NCBI GenBank assembly: GCA_036268425.1
Contig: DATAUE010000114.1
Span: forward strand, 124,001 to 188,000
Length of the DNA stretch: 64,000 bases
DNA from: DATARH01 sp036268425
GTDB lineage: Bacteria; Pseudomonadota; Alphaproteobacteria; ATCC43930; CGMCC-115725
Reading direction: 5' to 3'
Position numbers and translations under genes: made by a program. This document shows, piece after piece, positions 7,983-15,684 of the stretch; positions within the stretch are counted from its first letter, which is position 1; the number at the start of each line of letters is the position of its first letter. The notes beneath the pieces are model-generated. The model worked only from the letters and a program-made list of their open reading frames with translations, was not told the DNA's origin and ran no database searches.

Positions 7983-9350
7983 ATGTCAGGACCGTCGAGC
8001 TTGCAGGGACCGACGATCACCGACAAGCGGCAGCTTGTCGAATATCACGAAGCCGGCAACAAGCCCCCCGAGGCTTGGCGGGTCGGCACCGAGCACGAGA
8101 AATTCGTGTTTCACCGCTCGGATTTCACCCGCGTGCCTTATGAAGGGCCGAACGGCGTCCGTGCGCTACTTCAAGGGATGACCCGGTTCGGATGGAAACC
8201 GGTGCTTGAAAAGGGCAACATCATTGCCCTGGCCAACGACGCACGATGTTCGATCACGCTCGAACCCGGCGGCCAATTCGAACTGAGCGGCGCGCCGCTG
8301 CAGACAATCCATCAGACTTGCGATGAGGTGCACGAACATCTGCGGCAGGTTCGTGAAGTGTGCGACGAACTCGGCCTCGGTATGATCGGGCTTGGGTTCG
8401 ATCCGACGTCGCGGCGTGACGACGTGCCGTGGATGCCCAAGGGCCGCTACCGCATCATGGGCGATTACATGCCGAAAAAAGGCCGGCTCGGCCTCGACAT
8501 GATGCTGCGCACCTGCACGGTGCAGGCCAATCTCGATTATCGCTCGGAAGCCGACATGGTGCGAAAATTCCGCGCCAGCCTGGCGTTGCAACCGATTGCC
8601 GTGGCGCTGTTCGCCAACTCGCCCTTTGTCGAAGGCAAGCCCTCTGGCGATCAGACCTATCGCAGCCGGGTATGGACCGATACCGACCCCGATCGCTGCG
8701 GCACGCTGCCCTTTGTGTTCGAAGACGGGTTCGGCTTTGAACGCTATGTCGACTACATGCTCGATGTGCCGATGTATTTCGTCTACCGCGACGGCAACTA
8801 CATCGATGCGAGCGGCCAGTCCTTCCGCGACTTCATGGCTGGCAAATTGCCGGCCTATCCCGGTCAATACCCGCTGATTGGCGACTGGGCCGATCATGTA
8901 ACGACGGCGTTTCCCGAGGTCCGGCTCAAAAGCTATCTGGAGATGCGCGGCGCCGATGGCGGCCCGTGGCGCCGGCTGTGCGCCTTGCCGGCCTTGTGGG
9001 TCGGGCTGCTTTACGACGATACCGCGCTCGACGCGGCCTGCGAACTGGTCGCCGACTGGACCGCCGACGAACGCGAGGCGATGCGCGCCGATGTGCCGAA
9101 ACTCGGCCTCGACACGCCGCATCGCAGCCGCACCTTCCGCGACATTGCCCTGGAGATGCTGGAAATTGCCCGCGACGGGTTGCATCGCCGCGCCCGCCCC
9201 GACGCGGCCGGCGAAGACGAGACGCATTTTCTCGATACGCTGTTCGCCATTGCCGGCTCCGGCCGCACGCCCGCCGGCGAACTGCTCGAAGATTTCCGCA
9301 CCCGCTGGGGTGGCGACGTGACCCGGGTCTACGACGATTATTCCTACTGA
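7983..9350 (+). CDS. gshA: Glutamate-cysteine ligase, plant/alphaproteobacterial type
   Basis: A 455-residue enzyme matching the plant-type family in length. WRVGTEHEKFVFH near residue 37 and ITLEPGGQFELSGAPL near 95 carry metal- and glutamate-binding residues. RTCTVQANLDYRSE and the C-terminal PALWVGLLYDD stretch are also typical. It catalyses the ATP-dependent joining of glutamate and cysteine, the first and rate-limiting step of glutathione synthesis in the cytoplasm. Plant-type enzymes are often redox-regulated by disulfides, which is not testable here. It follows rsmE closely and is likely co-transcribed. No gshB is present in the window. Confidence 0.95.
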   Translation: MSGPSSLQGPTITDKRQLVEYHEAGNKPPEAWRVGTEHEKFVFHRSDFTRVPYEGPNGVRALLQGMTRFGWKPVLEKGNIIALANDARCSITLEPGGQFELSGAPLQTIHQTCDEVHEHLRQVREVCDELGLGMIGLGFDPTSRRDDVPWMPKGRYRIMGDYMPKKGRLGLDMMLRTCTVQANLDYRSEADMVRKFRASLALQPIAVALFANSPFVEGKPSGDQTYRSRVWTDTDPDRCGTLPFVFEDGFGFERYVDYMLDVPMYFVYRDGNYIDASGQSFRDFMAGKLPAYPGQYPLIGDWADHVTTAFPEVRLKSYLEMRGADGGPWRRLCALPALWVGLLYDDTALDAACELVADWTADEREAMRADVPKLGLDTPHRSRTFRDIALEMLEIARDGLHRRARPDAAGEDETHFLDTLFAIAGSGRTPAGELLEDFRTRWGGDVTRVYDDYSY

Positions 9351-9437
9351 GACCGGTAGAGCCGCTTTCTGTAACTCACGTTGAATTGCGGCCTCAGCCC
9401 GAGATGACACGGCGGGACGGCCTCCCGTCGCCGCGCA

Positions 9438-9454
9438 TTTGTGCACTGCACAAA
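9438..9454. promoter_or_regulatory. 17-bp palindrome upstream of the MFS gene, candidate repressor site
   Basis: TTTGTGCA-C-TGCACAAA has perfect 8-base arms around one central base. It lies 130 bases before the MFS start and just upstream of a weak promoter-like pair (TTCATA at 9457-9462, 18-base gap, TATTAT at 9481-9486). The symmetry fits a site for a dimeric regulator of TetR, MarR or LysR type. No regulator gene lies next to it, so a distant regulator would be needed. Confidence 0.5.
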
Positions 9455-9583
9455 CTTCATAGCGCTTGGTAAGCCAGGCATATTATATGTCGGCTCACAA
9501 CTGACGGGCTCGCGCCCTTAAAAAACGCACCGTTAAAAAACATGGGGTGGAGGCGTTTGTTTTTGCCTCAAGGAGCCCGACGC

Positions 9584-10867
9584 GTGAGCCTGTTATCGTG
9601 GGAAAAGCAACGCGGTTCATCACCGGATGCCCGCCCCCTTTCTGCTGCAGCGCAGCAAGCTGAGACAGCTTCCAGTTTCCATTCAACGACGCTGACGCCG
9701 CTGCGCATGACGCTGGTCGGCGCGATGCTGATCGCCGTCGGGCCGATCTCGATGACGCTCTACACCCCGGCGCTGACGCTGTTGACGCATGTCTTCGCGA
9801 CGAATGAAGACGCCATCCGCACGACGATCACTGTCTATCTGTTCGGTTTCGCGCTGGCGCAACTGATCTGCGGCCCGCTGTCGGATCGTTATGGCCGGCG
9901 GCCGGTGGTGGCAACCTGTCTTGCGCTCTATGTCCTCGGATCGTTGCTGTGCGCCAGCGCCACCTCCGTGCTGATGCTGGATGGCGGACGCATCGTGCAG
10001 GGTATCGGGGCGTGCGGCGGCATGGCGCTGTCGCGGGTCATGGTGGTTGACCGGTTTGTCGGCCACGCGGCGGCCCGCATCATCTCGCTGATGAGCCTTA
10101 TTCTGAGCATCGCGCCGGCCGCCGCGCCAGTGCTCGGCGGCCTGCTGATCACCGTGTTGAGCTGGCGGCTGTTGTTTGTGCTGATGGCGCTCTATGGCAT
10201 TGGTCTGTTCGTGCTGGTTTGGCAATTTCCCGAAACCAACAGCCAGCGCGACCCGCTGGCGACGCGTCCGCGATCGCTGATCGTGAATTATGCGAAGTTG
10301 CTGACCTCGCGCGCCTTTCTCGGTCAGGTCGTGCTGACGGCGTTTGCGGTCGGTGGTTTCTACGCGGCGCAGACCTTGAGCCCCTTCATCCTGATGGGGC
10401 GGCTCGGCCTGTCGAGCACCACCTTTGGGCTGGTCACAGCATCGCTGATGGGGTCGTACCTGGTCGGCTCGCTGGCGACCAATCGCTTGTTGCGGGTATT
10501 ACCACCGCCGCGGCTGGTCGTCTTTGGTGCGCTGTTTGTCATGAGCGCGGCCTTGTTGCTCGGCGTCGGGCTACGCATCCACCTGGGCGTCGCCGAAATC
10601 ATCTTGCCGATGTGCCTGTGGCTGTTCGGCATGGCCTTCATCATGCCGGGCGTGACGACGGCCGCGTTGGCATTGTTTCCGCGCAGCACCGGCTCGGCGT
10701 CTGCGCTGATGGGCAGCCTGCAGATGGCGATGGGGTTTGTCGGCTCGGCGCTCTCCGGCCTGTTCGCCGACGCGACCACCGCAATGTCGGTGGTTCCCGC
10801 GACAATGGGCGTCCTCGCCGCGGTTGCCTACCTCACCGCCAACCGCAAGCAGTTGCGCGCCGCCTGA
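9584..10867 (+). CDS. MFS multidrug efflux transporter, Bcr/CflA family
   Basis: About 427 residues with twelve predicted membrane helices. The family motif GPLSDRYGRRP sits in the loop after helix 2, and the RIVQGIGACGGMALSRVMVVD segment is typical of the Bcr/CflA (DHA1) drug-proton antiporters. It probably exports a small toxic compound across the inner membrane. GTG at 9584 is chosen because AGGAG lies 8 bases upstream; the frame could begin at ATG 9542 but without a good site. The 17-bp palindrome upstream suggests induced expression. The substrate cannot be predicted. Confidence 0.88.
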   Translation: MSLLSWEKQRGSSPDARPLSAAAQQAETASSFHSTTLTPLRMTLVGAMLIAVGPISMTLYTPALTLLTHVFATNEDAIRTTITVYLFGFALAQLICGPLSDRYGRRPVVATCLALYVLGSLLCASATSVLMLDGGRIVQGIGACGGMALSRVMVVDRFVGHAAARIISLMSLILSIAPAAAPVLGGLLITVLSWRLLFVLMALYGIGLFVLVWQFPETNSQRDPLATRPRSLIVNYAKLLTSRAFLGQVVLTAFAVGGFYAAQTLSPFILMGRLGLSSTTFGLVTASLMGSYLVGSLATNRLLRVLPPPRLVVFGALFVMSAALLLGVGLRIHLGVAEIILPMCLWLFGMAFIMPGVTTAALALFPRSTGSASALMGSLQMAMGFVGSALSGLFADATTAMSVVPATMGVLAAVAYLTANRKQLRAA

Positions 10868-10895
10868 CTGCGCGCCGCTGCGGCATCGGGCAAGG

Positions 10896-11954
10896 CTACC
10901 CGCCAAGCCCGAGTTGCTTGGTCAGCCCATACCCTTCGGCAAGCGCCTTGATGCGGGTCCAGGTGGCGTCTTCGACATCGATGCCGTTCTTGCGCCGGTC
11001 CTGTTCCTTCATGTGTTCGATCTCGCCGGGATAGAGCACGCCGCTTGAGCCCTCGGCCGGCGGCGTATCCTTCAGATAGCGGATGAACTCGCCGACTTCC
11101 TTTTTGAATTCGCCGAGCGGGCGAAACGCATCGACCTTGAAGCAGGCCATAAAGCAGCCGTCATTGTGCCGCCCGGTCGGCTCGACGCCAAACCCAAGCC
11201 CGGTCAAGAGACCGCACAGGATCTCGACCATCACCGCCAGGCCGGTGCCTTTGTAGCCGCCGTCCGGGCCGCCCATCGGCAACAGCGCGCCGCCCTGGCG
11301 CAATTGCCGCGGATCGTTGGTCGGCTTGCCGTCGGCGCCGATCACCCAGCCATCCGGCACGCTTTCGCCGCGCGCCACCGCGACCCCGATCTTGCCGGCA
11401 GCGGCGGCCGAGGTCGCCATGTCGAGATAAAGCGGCCCTTCGAGGTCGGACGGCACCGCAATCGATATCGGGTTGGTACCGAGCCGCGCCTCGCGCCCGC
11501 CAAACGGTGCGACCGCTTTTGGCGACCGGCCGGAATCGGCGGTGCATAGCCCGATCATTCCGGCTTTCGCCGCCATCTGCGTATAGCTCGACAACCGGCC
11601 GATATGGCCCTGGCGGAACACCGTGGCGGCCGCGACGTTGCCCTTCTCGGCCTTTTCGATTGTCAGCCGCATCGCCCGGTCATTGGCGACATAACCGAAC
11701 GCCCAATGTCCGTCGACGACGGTGTGGTTGGCCGATTCCTTGACGATGACCCAGGGGGCGCCCGGGACGATATGGCCGTTTTTGATGCGGTCGATATAGG
11801 TCGGAATCTGGATCACGCCGTGCGAATCATGCCCGACCAGATTGGCCCCGACGATGTGGTGCATGACGAGCGTGGCCTCATCGGCCGGAGTTCCCGCCGC
11901 GGTGAACAGCGCCCGGCCAATTTCTTCGAGCCGATCCGCCTGAATTTTCGGCAT
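10896..11954 (-). CDS. Ldh2-family NAD(P)-dependent 2-oxoacid/2-hydroxyacid oxidoreductase
   Basis: A 352-residue member of the malate/L-lactate dehydrogenase (Ldh2) family, which is unrelated to classic Rossmann lactate dehydrogenases. NLVGHDSHGVIQIPTY near residue 55 holds the catalytic histidine. RLGTNPISIAVPSD and LDMATSAAAAGKI are conserved cofactor and dimer segments, and GGYKGTGLAVMVEIL is the typical C-terminal block. Relatives reduce 2-oxo acids or ureidoglycolate or act in sulfolactate metabolism. It lies 46 bases after a VOC-fold gene on the same strand, suggesting a shared catabolic operon. The substrate is unknown. Confidence 0.88.
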   Translation of the reverse strand: MPKIQADRLEEIGRALFTAAGTPADEATLVMHHIVGANLVGHDSHGVIQIPTYIDRIKNGHIVPGAPWVIVKESANHTVVDGHWAFGYVANDRAMRLTIEKAEKGNVAAATVFRQGHIGRLSSYTQMAAKAGMIGLCTADSGRSPKAVAPFGGREARLGTNPISIAVPSDLEGPLYLDMATSAAAAGKIGVAVARGESVPDGWVIGADGKPTNDPRQLRQGGALLPMGGPDGGYKGTGLAVMVEILCGLLTGLGFGVEPTGRHNDGCFMACFKVDAFRPLGEFKKEVGEFIRYLKDTPPAEGSSGVLYPGEIEHMKEQDRRKNGIDVEDATWTRIKALAEGYGLTKQLGLGG

Positions 11955-12000
11955 TGCCGTTTCCTCCGTTGTTGAGAGTTGCAGTGGTTGGCCGCGCGGT

Positions 12001-12522
12001 TCAGGCAGGTTCCTGCAGATGTGTCGCGCGCATCAGCCGCAGCGCTTCCGGATCGGTCATCACCGAGGGCTGCGCCTGCTGCAAAAACTCTTCGTATTCC
12101 TGCGCCATCGCGGGTGAGACGACCTCGATCATCAGGCGGTTTTCCACCCAGAACTCGATGACGTGGAAAAACGGCTTGCGGCCCTGCATGCCGCGGCCAA
12201 AAACCTTGGCACGCCAGCCTTCGCGGGCACCGATGCGCTCGATTTCTTCCGGCTCCTGCGGCACCGACAGCAGCATATGAAACGGCCAGGTGTGCGGCGG
12301 CGCCTCGTTCTTGCCGAACACGACCTGATCGTCGTTGCGCGGAATGTCGAGCGTCGCTCGCTCCGGGTACACTTCGATCATCGTACCGTGCGCGTCGCCA
12401 CTGGTTGCCATGTAAGCCCCTTCGAGCGGACCGAACGGCACGCTGTGCCCGCCCATCAGCTCGGCCAGCACCCCGGCGACATGCTGCGGGTCGCGCGCCG
12501 GTATCGACACATGATGGATCAT
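12001..12522 (-). CDS. VOC (glyoxalase/bleomycin-resistance/dioxygenase) fold protein
   Basis: A 173-residue protein beginning MIHHVSIPARDPQHVAGVLAEL, the usual first strand-helix of the vicinal oxygen chelate fold, where an early histidine binds metal. AYMATSGDAHGTMIEVYPER and HMLLSVPQEPEEIERIGAREG continue the beta-alpha repeats. The second half ends with VIEFWVENRLMIEVVSP, holding the acidic ligand. Members include glyoxalases, extradiol dioxygenases and resistance proteins, so the reaction is not assignable. The gene probably leads an operon with the downstream Ldh2-type dehydrogenase. Confidence 0.75.
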   Translation of the reverse strand: MIHHVSIPARDPQHVAGVLAELMGGHSVPFGPLEGAYMATSGDAHGTMIEVYPERATLDIPRNDDQVVFGKNEAPPHTWPFHMLLSVPQEPEEIERIGAREGWRAKVFGRGMQGRKPFFHVIEFWVENRLMIEVVSPAMAQEYEEFLQQAQPSVMTDPEALRLMRATHLQEPA

Positions 12523-12741
12523 TCCACTCTCCCCAATGAGCCGCAGCGCCGGCCGTGATTACCGGCCGGAAGCGGCAGACCGGGCGCGACGATACTCCCG
12601 CGCGGCTCGCTTCAGCAACGCGCGCCCGCCGATGGTAGTGGGTCAGTTTCGATTGTAATAGAGCGCGGTGCGCTTGATGCCGATTCTGGTACTGTCTCAG
12701 TTTGATGTAGGGGGCGCGGATCCGGCGCGCCCGCTAGGCGG
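12523..12741. other. Intergenic stretch with a GC-rich hairpin and possible IS debris
   Basis: CCGGCCG at 12549-12555 pairs with CGGCCGG at 12563-12569 around TGATTAC. It could end transcription of the ATPase gene but has no T run. Further right, GTGGGTCAGTTTCGA near 12639 and CTGTCTCAGTTTGATG near 12693 resemble IS21-type terminal sequences. No gene is supported. Confidence 0.3.
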
Positions 12742-13992
12742 CTAGTGCACGTTGGTCCAAGAAGACGGAGCCGGCCAATTAAGCGACGCCACGGTTTGGC
12801 GTCGAATAAATTGCGCAAGAAGCGGCACAGCTAGGGAATATTTTCCGTATCTGTTTTTATAAACAAGGCCGGCCAGTGCCAAGGCAGACAACATCTGGCT
12901 AACATGGCTAGCGTTAAATCCTTTATGTAGCACCTCTTTGGATGACGCCACAACATCCTGTACAGTAAATTCTTGATCCGCATGATCTAACATAGAGACC
13001 ACCTGCAATAGCTCTCTCTGACGATCAGTGGTCCGCGCCCATCTTCCATGAAAGAAGTCAGTATCTAATTTTCTTATTATATCTGCTACAGGGACAGACG
13101 CAATCTCACCCGCATTCAATTTGACAATCCATGCATCATAGACTTCACGGCAGAAGAACTGAATGAAGTATGGGTATCCCGCTGTTTCCCTTAATATTGT
13201 CTTTACTGTAGTTTCGGTGAATGTCAGAGAGCAATTATTGTCTGAAATTGGCCGTACAATCGCTTCGCGCGCATCTACCTCTACGAGCGGCCTTAAGAAC
13301 ATCGTGTGAAACATCCGCTCCGAATAAGTTCGCGCCTCAACAAGTTTTGCTGGCAAGGTTGGAAGCCCTGAGAGAACCAGCATAAACGGAATCTCTTTTC
13401 TTTGTAGAGATTGAAAAACATTTAGAAGCAATGACATTGGAAATTGCTTATCGTTTGAATGGTCTGATAATGTTTGTGCCTCGTCGTATGCGAACACAAA
13501 CCCGGAAATTGCCGCTTGAGGCATCACCGACCAAACAAACTCCAAGGTAGATTTCAGCTTGTCTGAGGTTAGCCCAGGGGTATTGTTGTAATGTTGGATC
13601 AAAATATCATAATTAAGCGGTACGTTTATAATTCTATCTGTTCGTGCAAAACCAAGCTGGAACTGGCGAGTTTCTTGGACAACCATTGCAGACGTAACAA
13701 GAGCGATATCCGCCAAGAGACGAATGGCCATTGTTTCTTCGCTAACGCTCGCCTCTTCTGAGAGGTCATTCCCGCACCAAAGCCAACCATGAGATAGGGC
13801 AATAGGTTTGAACGTTTCTAGCAACACAGTTTTGCCAATACCCCGTAGCCCGGTCAGCACGAGATTTTCCAAGATCACGCGTTGCCGAAGAAGGCCCCGG
13901 AAATTGTCCTGTTCGGACGTTCGCCCCGCAAGGTAGGGCGGCATCTGGCCAGCTCCAGGCCGGAATGGATTGGTAACGGGTGATCCAGGCAT
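12742..13992 (-). CDS. Orphan AAA/ORC-like ATPase with C-terminal winged-helix region
   Basis: A 416-residue P-loop ATPase. Walker A is GLRGIGKT (48-55) and Walker B FVFAYDEAQ (165-173). A sensor-1-like strand LVLSGLPT lies near 206, and YPYFIQFFCREVYDAW near 285 resembles the lid domain of Orc1/Cdc6-like and AAA_16 ATPases. The last 90 residues look like a winged helix with an LLAQFIRRQ end. The gene is much richer in A and T than its neighbours, and its codon use suggests recent acquisition. It stands alone, preceded by 18-bp iterated repeats. Relatives include orphan regulators and plasmid, transposon or defence ATPases; no specific function can be claimed. Confidence 0.8.
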   Translation of the reverse strand: MPGSPVTNPFRPGAGQMPPYLAGRTSEQDNFRGLLRQRVILENLVLTGLRGIGKTVLLETFKPIALSHGWLWCGNDLSEEASVSEETMAIRLLADIALVTSAMVVQETRQFQLGFARTDRIINVPLNYDILIQHYNNTPGLTSDKLKSTLEFVWSVMPQAAISGFVFAYDEAQTLSDHSNDKQFPMSLLLNVFQSLQRKEIPFMLVLSGLPTLPAKLVEARTYSERMFHTMFLRPLVEVDAREAIVRPISDNNCSLTFTETTVKTILRETAGYPYFIQFFCREVYDAWIVKLNAGEIASVPVADIIRKLDTDFFHGRWARTTDRQRELLQVVSMLDHADQEFTVQDVVASSKEVLHKGFNASHVSQMLSALALAGLVYKNRYGKYSLAVPLLAQFIRRQTVASLNWPAPSSWTNVH

Positions 13993-14012
13993 TTAGCACT
14001 CCTAATGCGCCG

Positions 14013-14060
14013 GACTAATTTTAGTCTATCGACTAATTTTAGGCAATCGACTTATTGACT
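14013..14060. repeat. 18-bp iterated repeats upstream of the AAA ATPase
   Basis: GACTAATTTTAGTCTATC (14013) is followed directly by GACTAATTTTAGGCAATC (14031) and a decayed third copy starting GACTTATTG (14049), so the period is exactly 18. The first copy contains GACTAA-TT-TTAGTC, a perfect inverted repeat. The array begins 20 bases upstream of the ATPase start, where an autoregulatory operator or an iteron would lie. Its function is inferred. Confidence 0.6.
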
Positions 14061-14275
14061 CTAACGGCTCCGTCAAGCATGATGTGAGCCATGAATAGGT
14101 GACCATCGAACATCGCGCTCAAATCTTTGGAGGCCGGCAACAGCACCCGCGCGATCGTGCGGATGAGGAGGCCGGCGAGAACACCGTCGGCGTGGCTGAT
14201 CGATATGCTTGATCGATGGTGCCGGGCCGATAAAGCTGCCGTGTATCGCTTCAGAGCAAAAGATGGGGACCGCCT

Positions 14276-15157
14276 GTGGAAATCATGCCGGGTTTTACGC
14301 TCACCGATATCGAGACGAGCGGCGCGCGCATTCGGCTGCGGCATGGCGGCAGCGGCCCGCCGCTCCTGCTGTTGCACGGCAACCCCCTGACCCACGCGGC
14401 ATGGCATGCGGTCGCGCCACGGCTGGCCGAGCGGTTTCATGTCGTAGCGGCGGATCTGCGCGGCTATGGCGACAGCTCAGCCCCACCCGAGGAGCCGGAC
14501 AGCTCGAACTATTCGTTCCGTGCGATGGCGCAGGATCAGGTCGAGGTGATGCAAAAGCTGGGTTACGAGCGCTTTTATGTCGCCGGGCACGACCGCGGCG
14601 GCCGCACGACGCACCGCATGTGCCTCGACCATCCCGAAAAGATCATCAAGGCGGCAATCCTTGATATCGTCCCGACGCTCGACATGTGGGCGGCGATGAA
14701 CAAGGAGGCGGCGATCGGCGGCTGGCATTGGCCGTTCATGGCGCAGCCCTCGGACTTTCCCGAGCGCTTTCTCGGCAGCGTCGATCCCGACTGGTTCATG
14801 CGCAAAAAGCTGCTGAAGCTGACCGCCAACCTCAATCACATCCCGCCGGAAATCTGGAACGAGTACGTCCGCTGCTTTAACGAAAAGACGATTCGCGGCT
14901 CTTGCGGCGATTACCGCGCTGCGGCAACCATCGACTGCGACCTCGATACCGCCGATCTCGGCCGCAAGCTCAAGATGCCGATCCTGGTGCTGTGGGGCCA
15001 GACCAGCAGCGTCGGCAAGCGGTTCGCCGACCCGATCGGCATCTGGCGGCAGCGCGCCGAAGACGTCCGTGGCGAGGCCTTGCCGACCGGCCATTATGTG
15101 AACGAGGAAGCACCGCAGCAGGTCCTCGACTGGTTTCTGCGGTTTTTCCCCGACTGA
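14276..15157 (+). CDS. Haloacetate (fluoroacetate) dehalogenase-like alpha/beta hydrolase
   Basis: A 293-residue alpha/beta hydrolase whose nucleophile is aspartate, not serine: Asp106 in AGHDRGGR. Counting the GTG at 14276 as residue 1, Arg107 and Arg110 fit the carboxylate-binding pair, Asp130 (AILDIVP) the acid, His151-Trp152 (GGWHWPF) and Tyr213 (DYRA) the halide pocket, and His273 (TGHYVNEEAP) the base. This matches the layout of fluoroacetate dehalogenases closely. The predicted reaction is hydrolysis of haloacetate to glycolate. Start could also be ATG 14285. Epoxide hydrolase activity is less likely because of the WHW pocket. The gene stands alone on this strand. Confidence 0.85.
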   Translation: MEIMPGFTLTDIETSGARIRLRHGGSGPPLLLLHGNPLTHAAWHAVAPRLAERFHVVAADLRGYGDSSAPPEEPDSSNYSFRAMAQDQVEVMQKLGYERFYVAGHDRGGRTTHRMCLDHPEKIIKAAILDIVPTLDMWAAMNKEAAIGGWHWPFMAQPSDFPERFLGSVDPDWFMRKKLLKLTANLNHIPPEIWNEYVRCFNEKTIRGSCGDYRAAATIDCDLDTADLGRKLKMPILVLWGQTSSVGKRFADPIGIWRQRAEDVRGEALPTGHYVNEEAPQQVLDWFLRFFPD

Positions 15158-15215
15158 TCTTCAGGTTGCTGATCCTCAGGTTGCTGATCTTCAGCTTTCC
15201 TGATCTTCAGCTTCC
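15154..15215. repeat. Four tandem 15-16 bp repeats between convergent genes
   Basis: Four copies of CTGATCTTCAG followed by 4-5 variable bases begin at 15154, 15169, 15184 and 15200. The first contains the dehalogenase stop codon, and the last runs into the end of the PPOX gene. Each unit is near-palindromic (CTGA...TCAG). It may arise by slippage and could contribute to termination. Confidence 0.6.
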
Positions 15216-15644
15216 CGCGAGGGGCGCGCCGTCGAGGTCTTCGGCGCGCTCGATCTCGATCAGGACCGCGAAACCGCCTTTGTTCGGGTCGCGGTCCTTT
15301 TCCGGCTGCACAAGGCGCCGCCACACCTCTTCGTACACTGGGCCGGATTTATGGAGTTTGGCGCGGCCGTAAAATCGGGCGATGCCGCCTTTGGGCAGGA
15401 TGCCTTCTTCGCGCAGTTGCGGCTTGCGGAAATAGATCGTCAATGGCGTGCCGTCGCGCATATTGGCGGCGCTCGACCCCTTGCCGCGCTCCCACAGCGC
15501 AATGTGCTGGTCGTCGAACACCATCGTGCCGCCGCGCGGGGTGACCTGGGCAAACCCGCTCGGCAAAACCGAGCCGAGCAGGCAGACATTCGCCGGAAAC
15601 GCCGTGTCGATGTGTGGTTGCAGCACTTTCGGTATCGTCGTCAT
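15207..15644 (-). CDS. Pyridoxamine 5'-phosphate oxidase-fold protein (PPOX class)
   Basis: About 145 residues from the ATG at 15644, which has GGGAG upstream; longer in-frame starts reach into the neighbouring dioxygenase gene. The pattern FANVCLLGSVLPSGFAQVTPRGGTMVFDDQ is the usual split-barrel opening of flavin- or F420-binding PPOX proteins. ANMRDGTPLTIYFRKPQ and ARFYGRAKLHKSGPVYEEVW follow in order. It may reduce or oxidise a small substrate using bound flavin, or detoxify. It is the third gene of a probable operon with N-formylglutamate amidohydrolase and a TfdA-like dioxygenase. Confidence 0.78.
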   Translation of the reverse strand: MTTIPKVLQPHIDTAFPANVCLLGSVLPSGFAQVTPRGGTMVFDDQHIALWERGKGSSAANMRDGTPLTIYFRKPQLREEGILPKGGIARFYGRAKLHKSGPVYEEVWRRLVQPEKDRDPNKGGFAVLIEIERAEDLDGAPLAGS

Positions 15645-15684
15645 GCCGTTTTCTCCCTGGCGATGATTTTTTTGGTGGATGGCG

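Noticed and set aside
8166..9446. 426-codon frame antisense to gshA
   Set aside because: gshA is firmly identified; the shadow has no recognisable domain.
14031..14060. CRISPR-like interpretation of the 18-bp repeats
   Set aside because: The units are contiguous with no spacers of uniform length and no cas gene is present.
14039..14440. 133-codon minus-strand frame over the ATPase-dehalogenase gap
   Set aside because: It runs antisense into the dehalogenase gene and shows no family similarity; only its short distal end lies in the gap.
15160..15213. Intrinsic terminator made by the CTGATCTTCAG repeats
   Set aside because: The units pair only weakly with each other and no T run follows on either strand.
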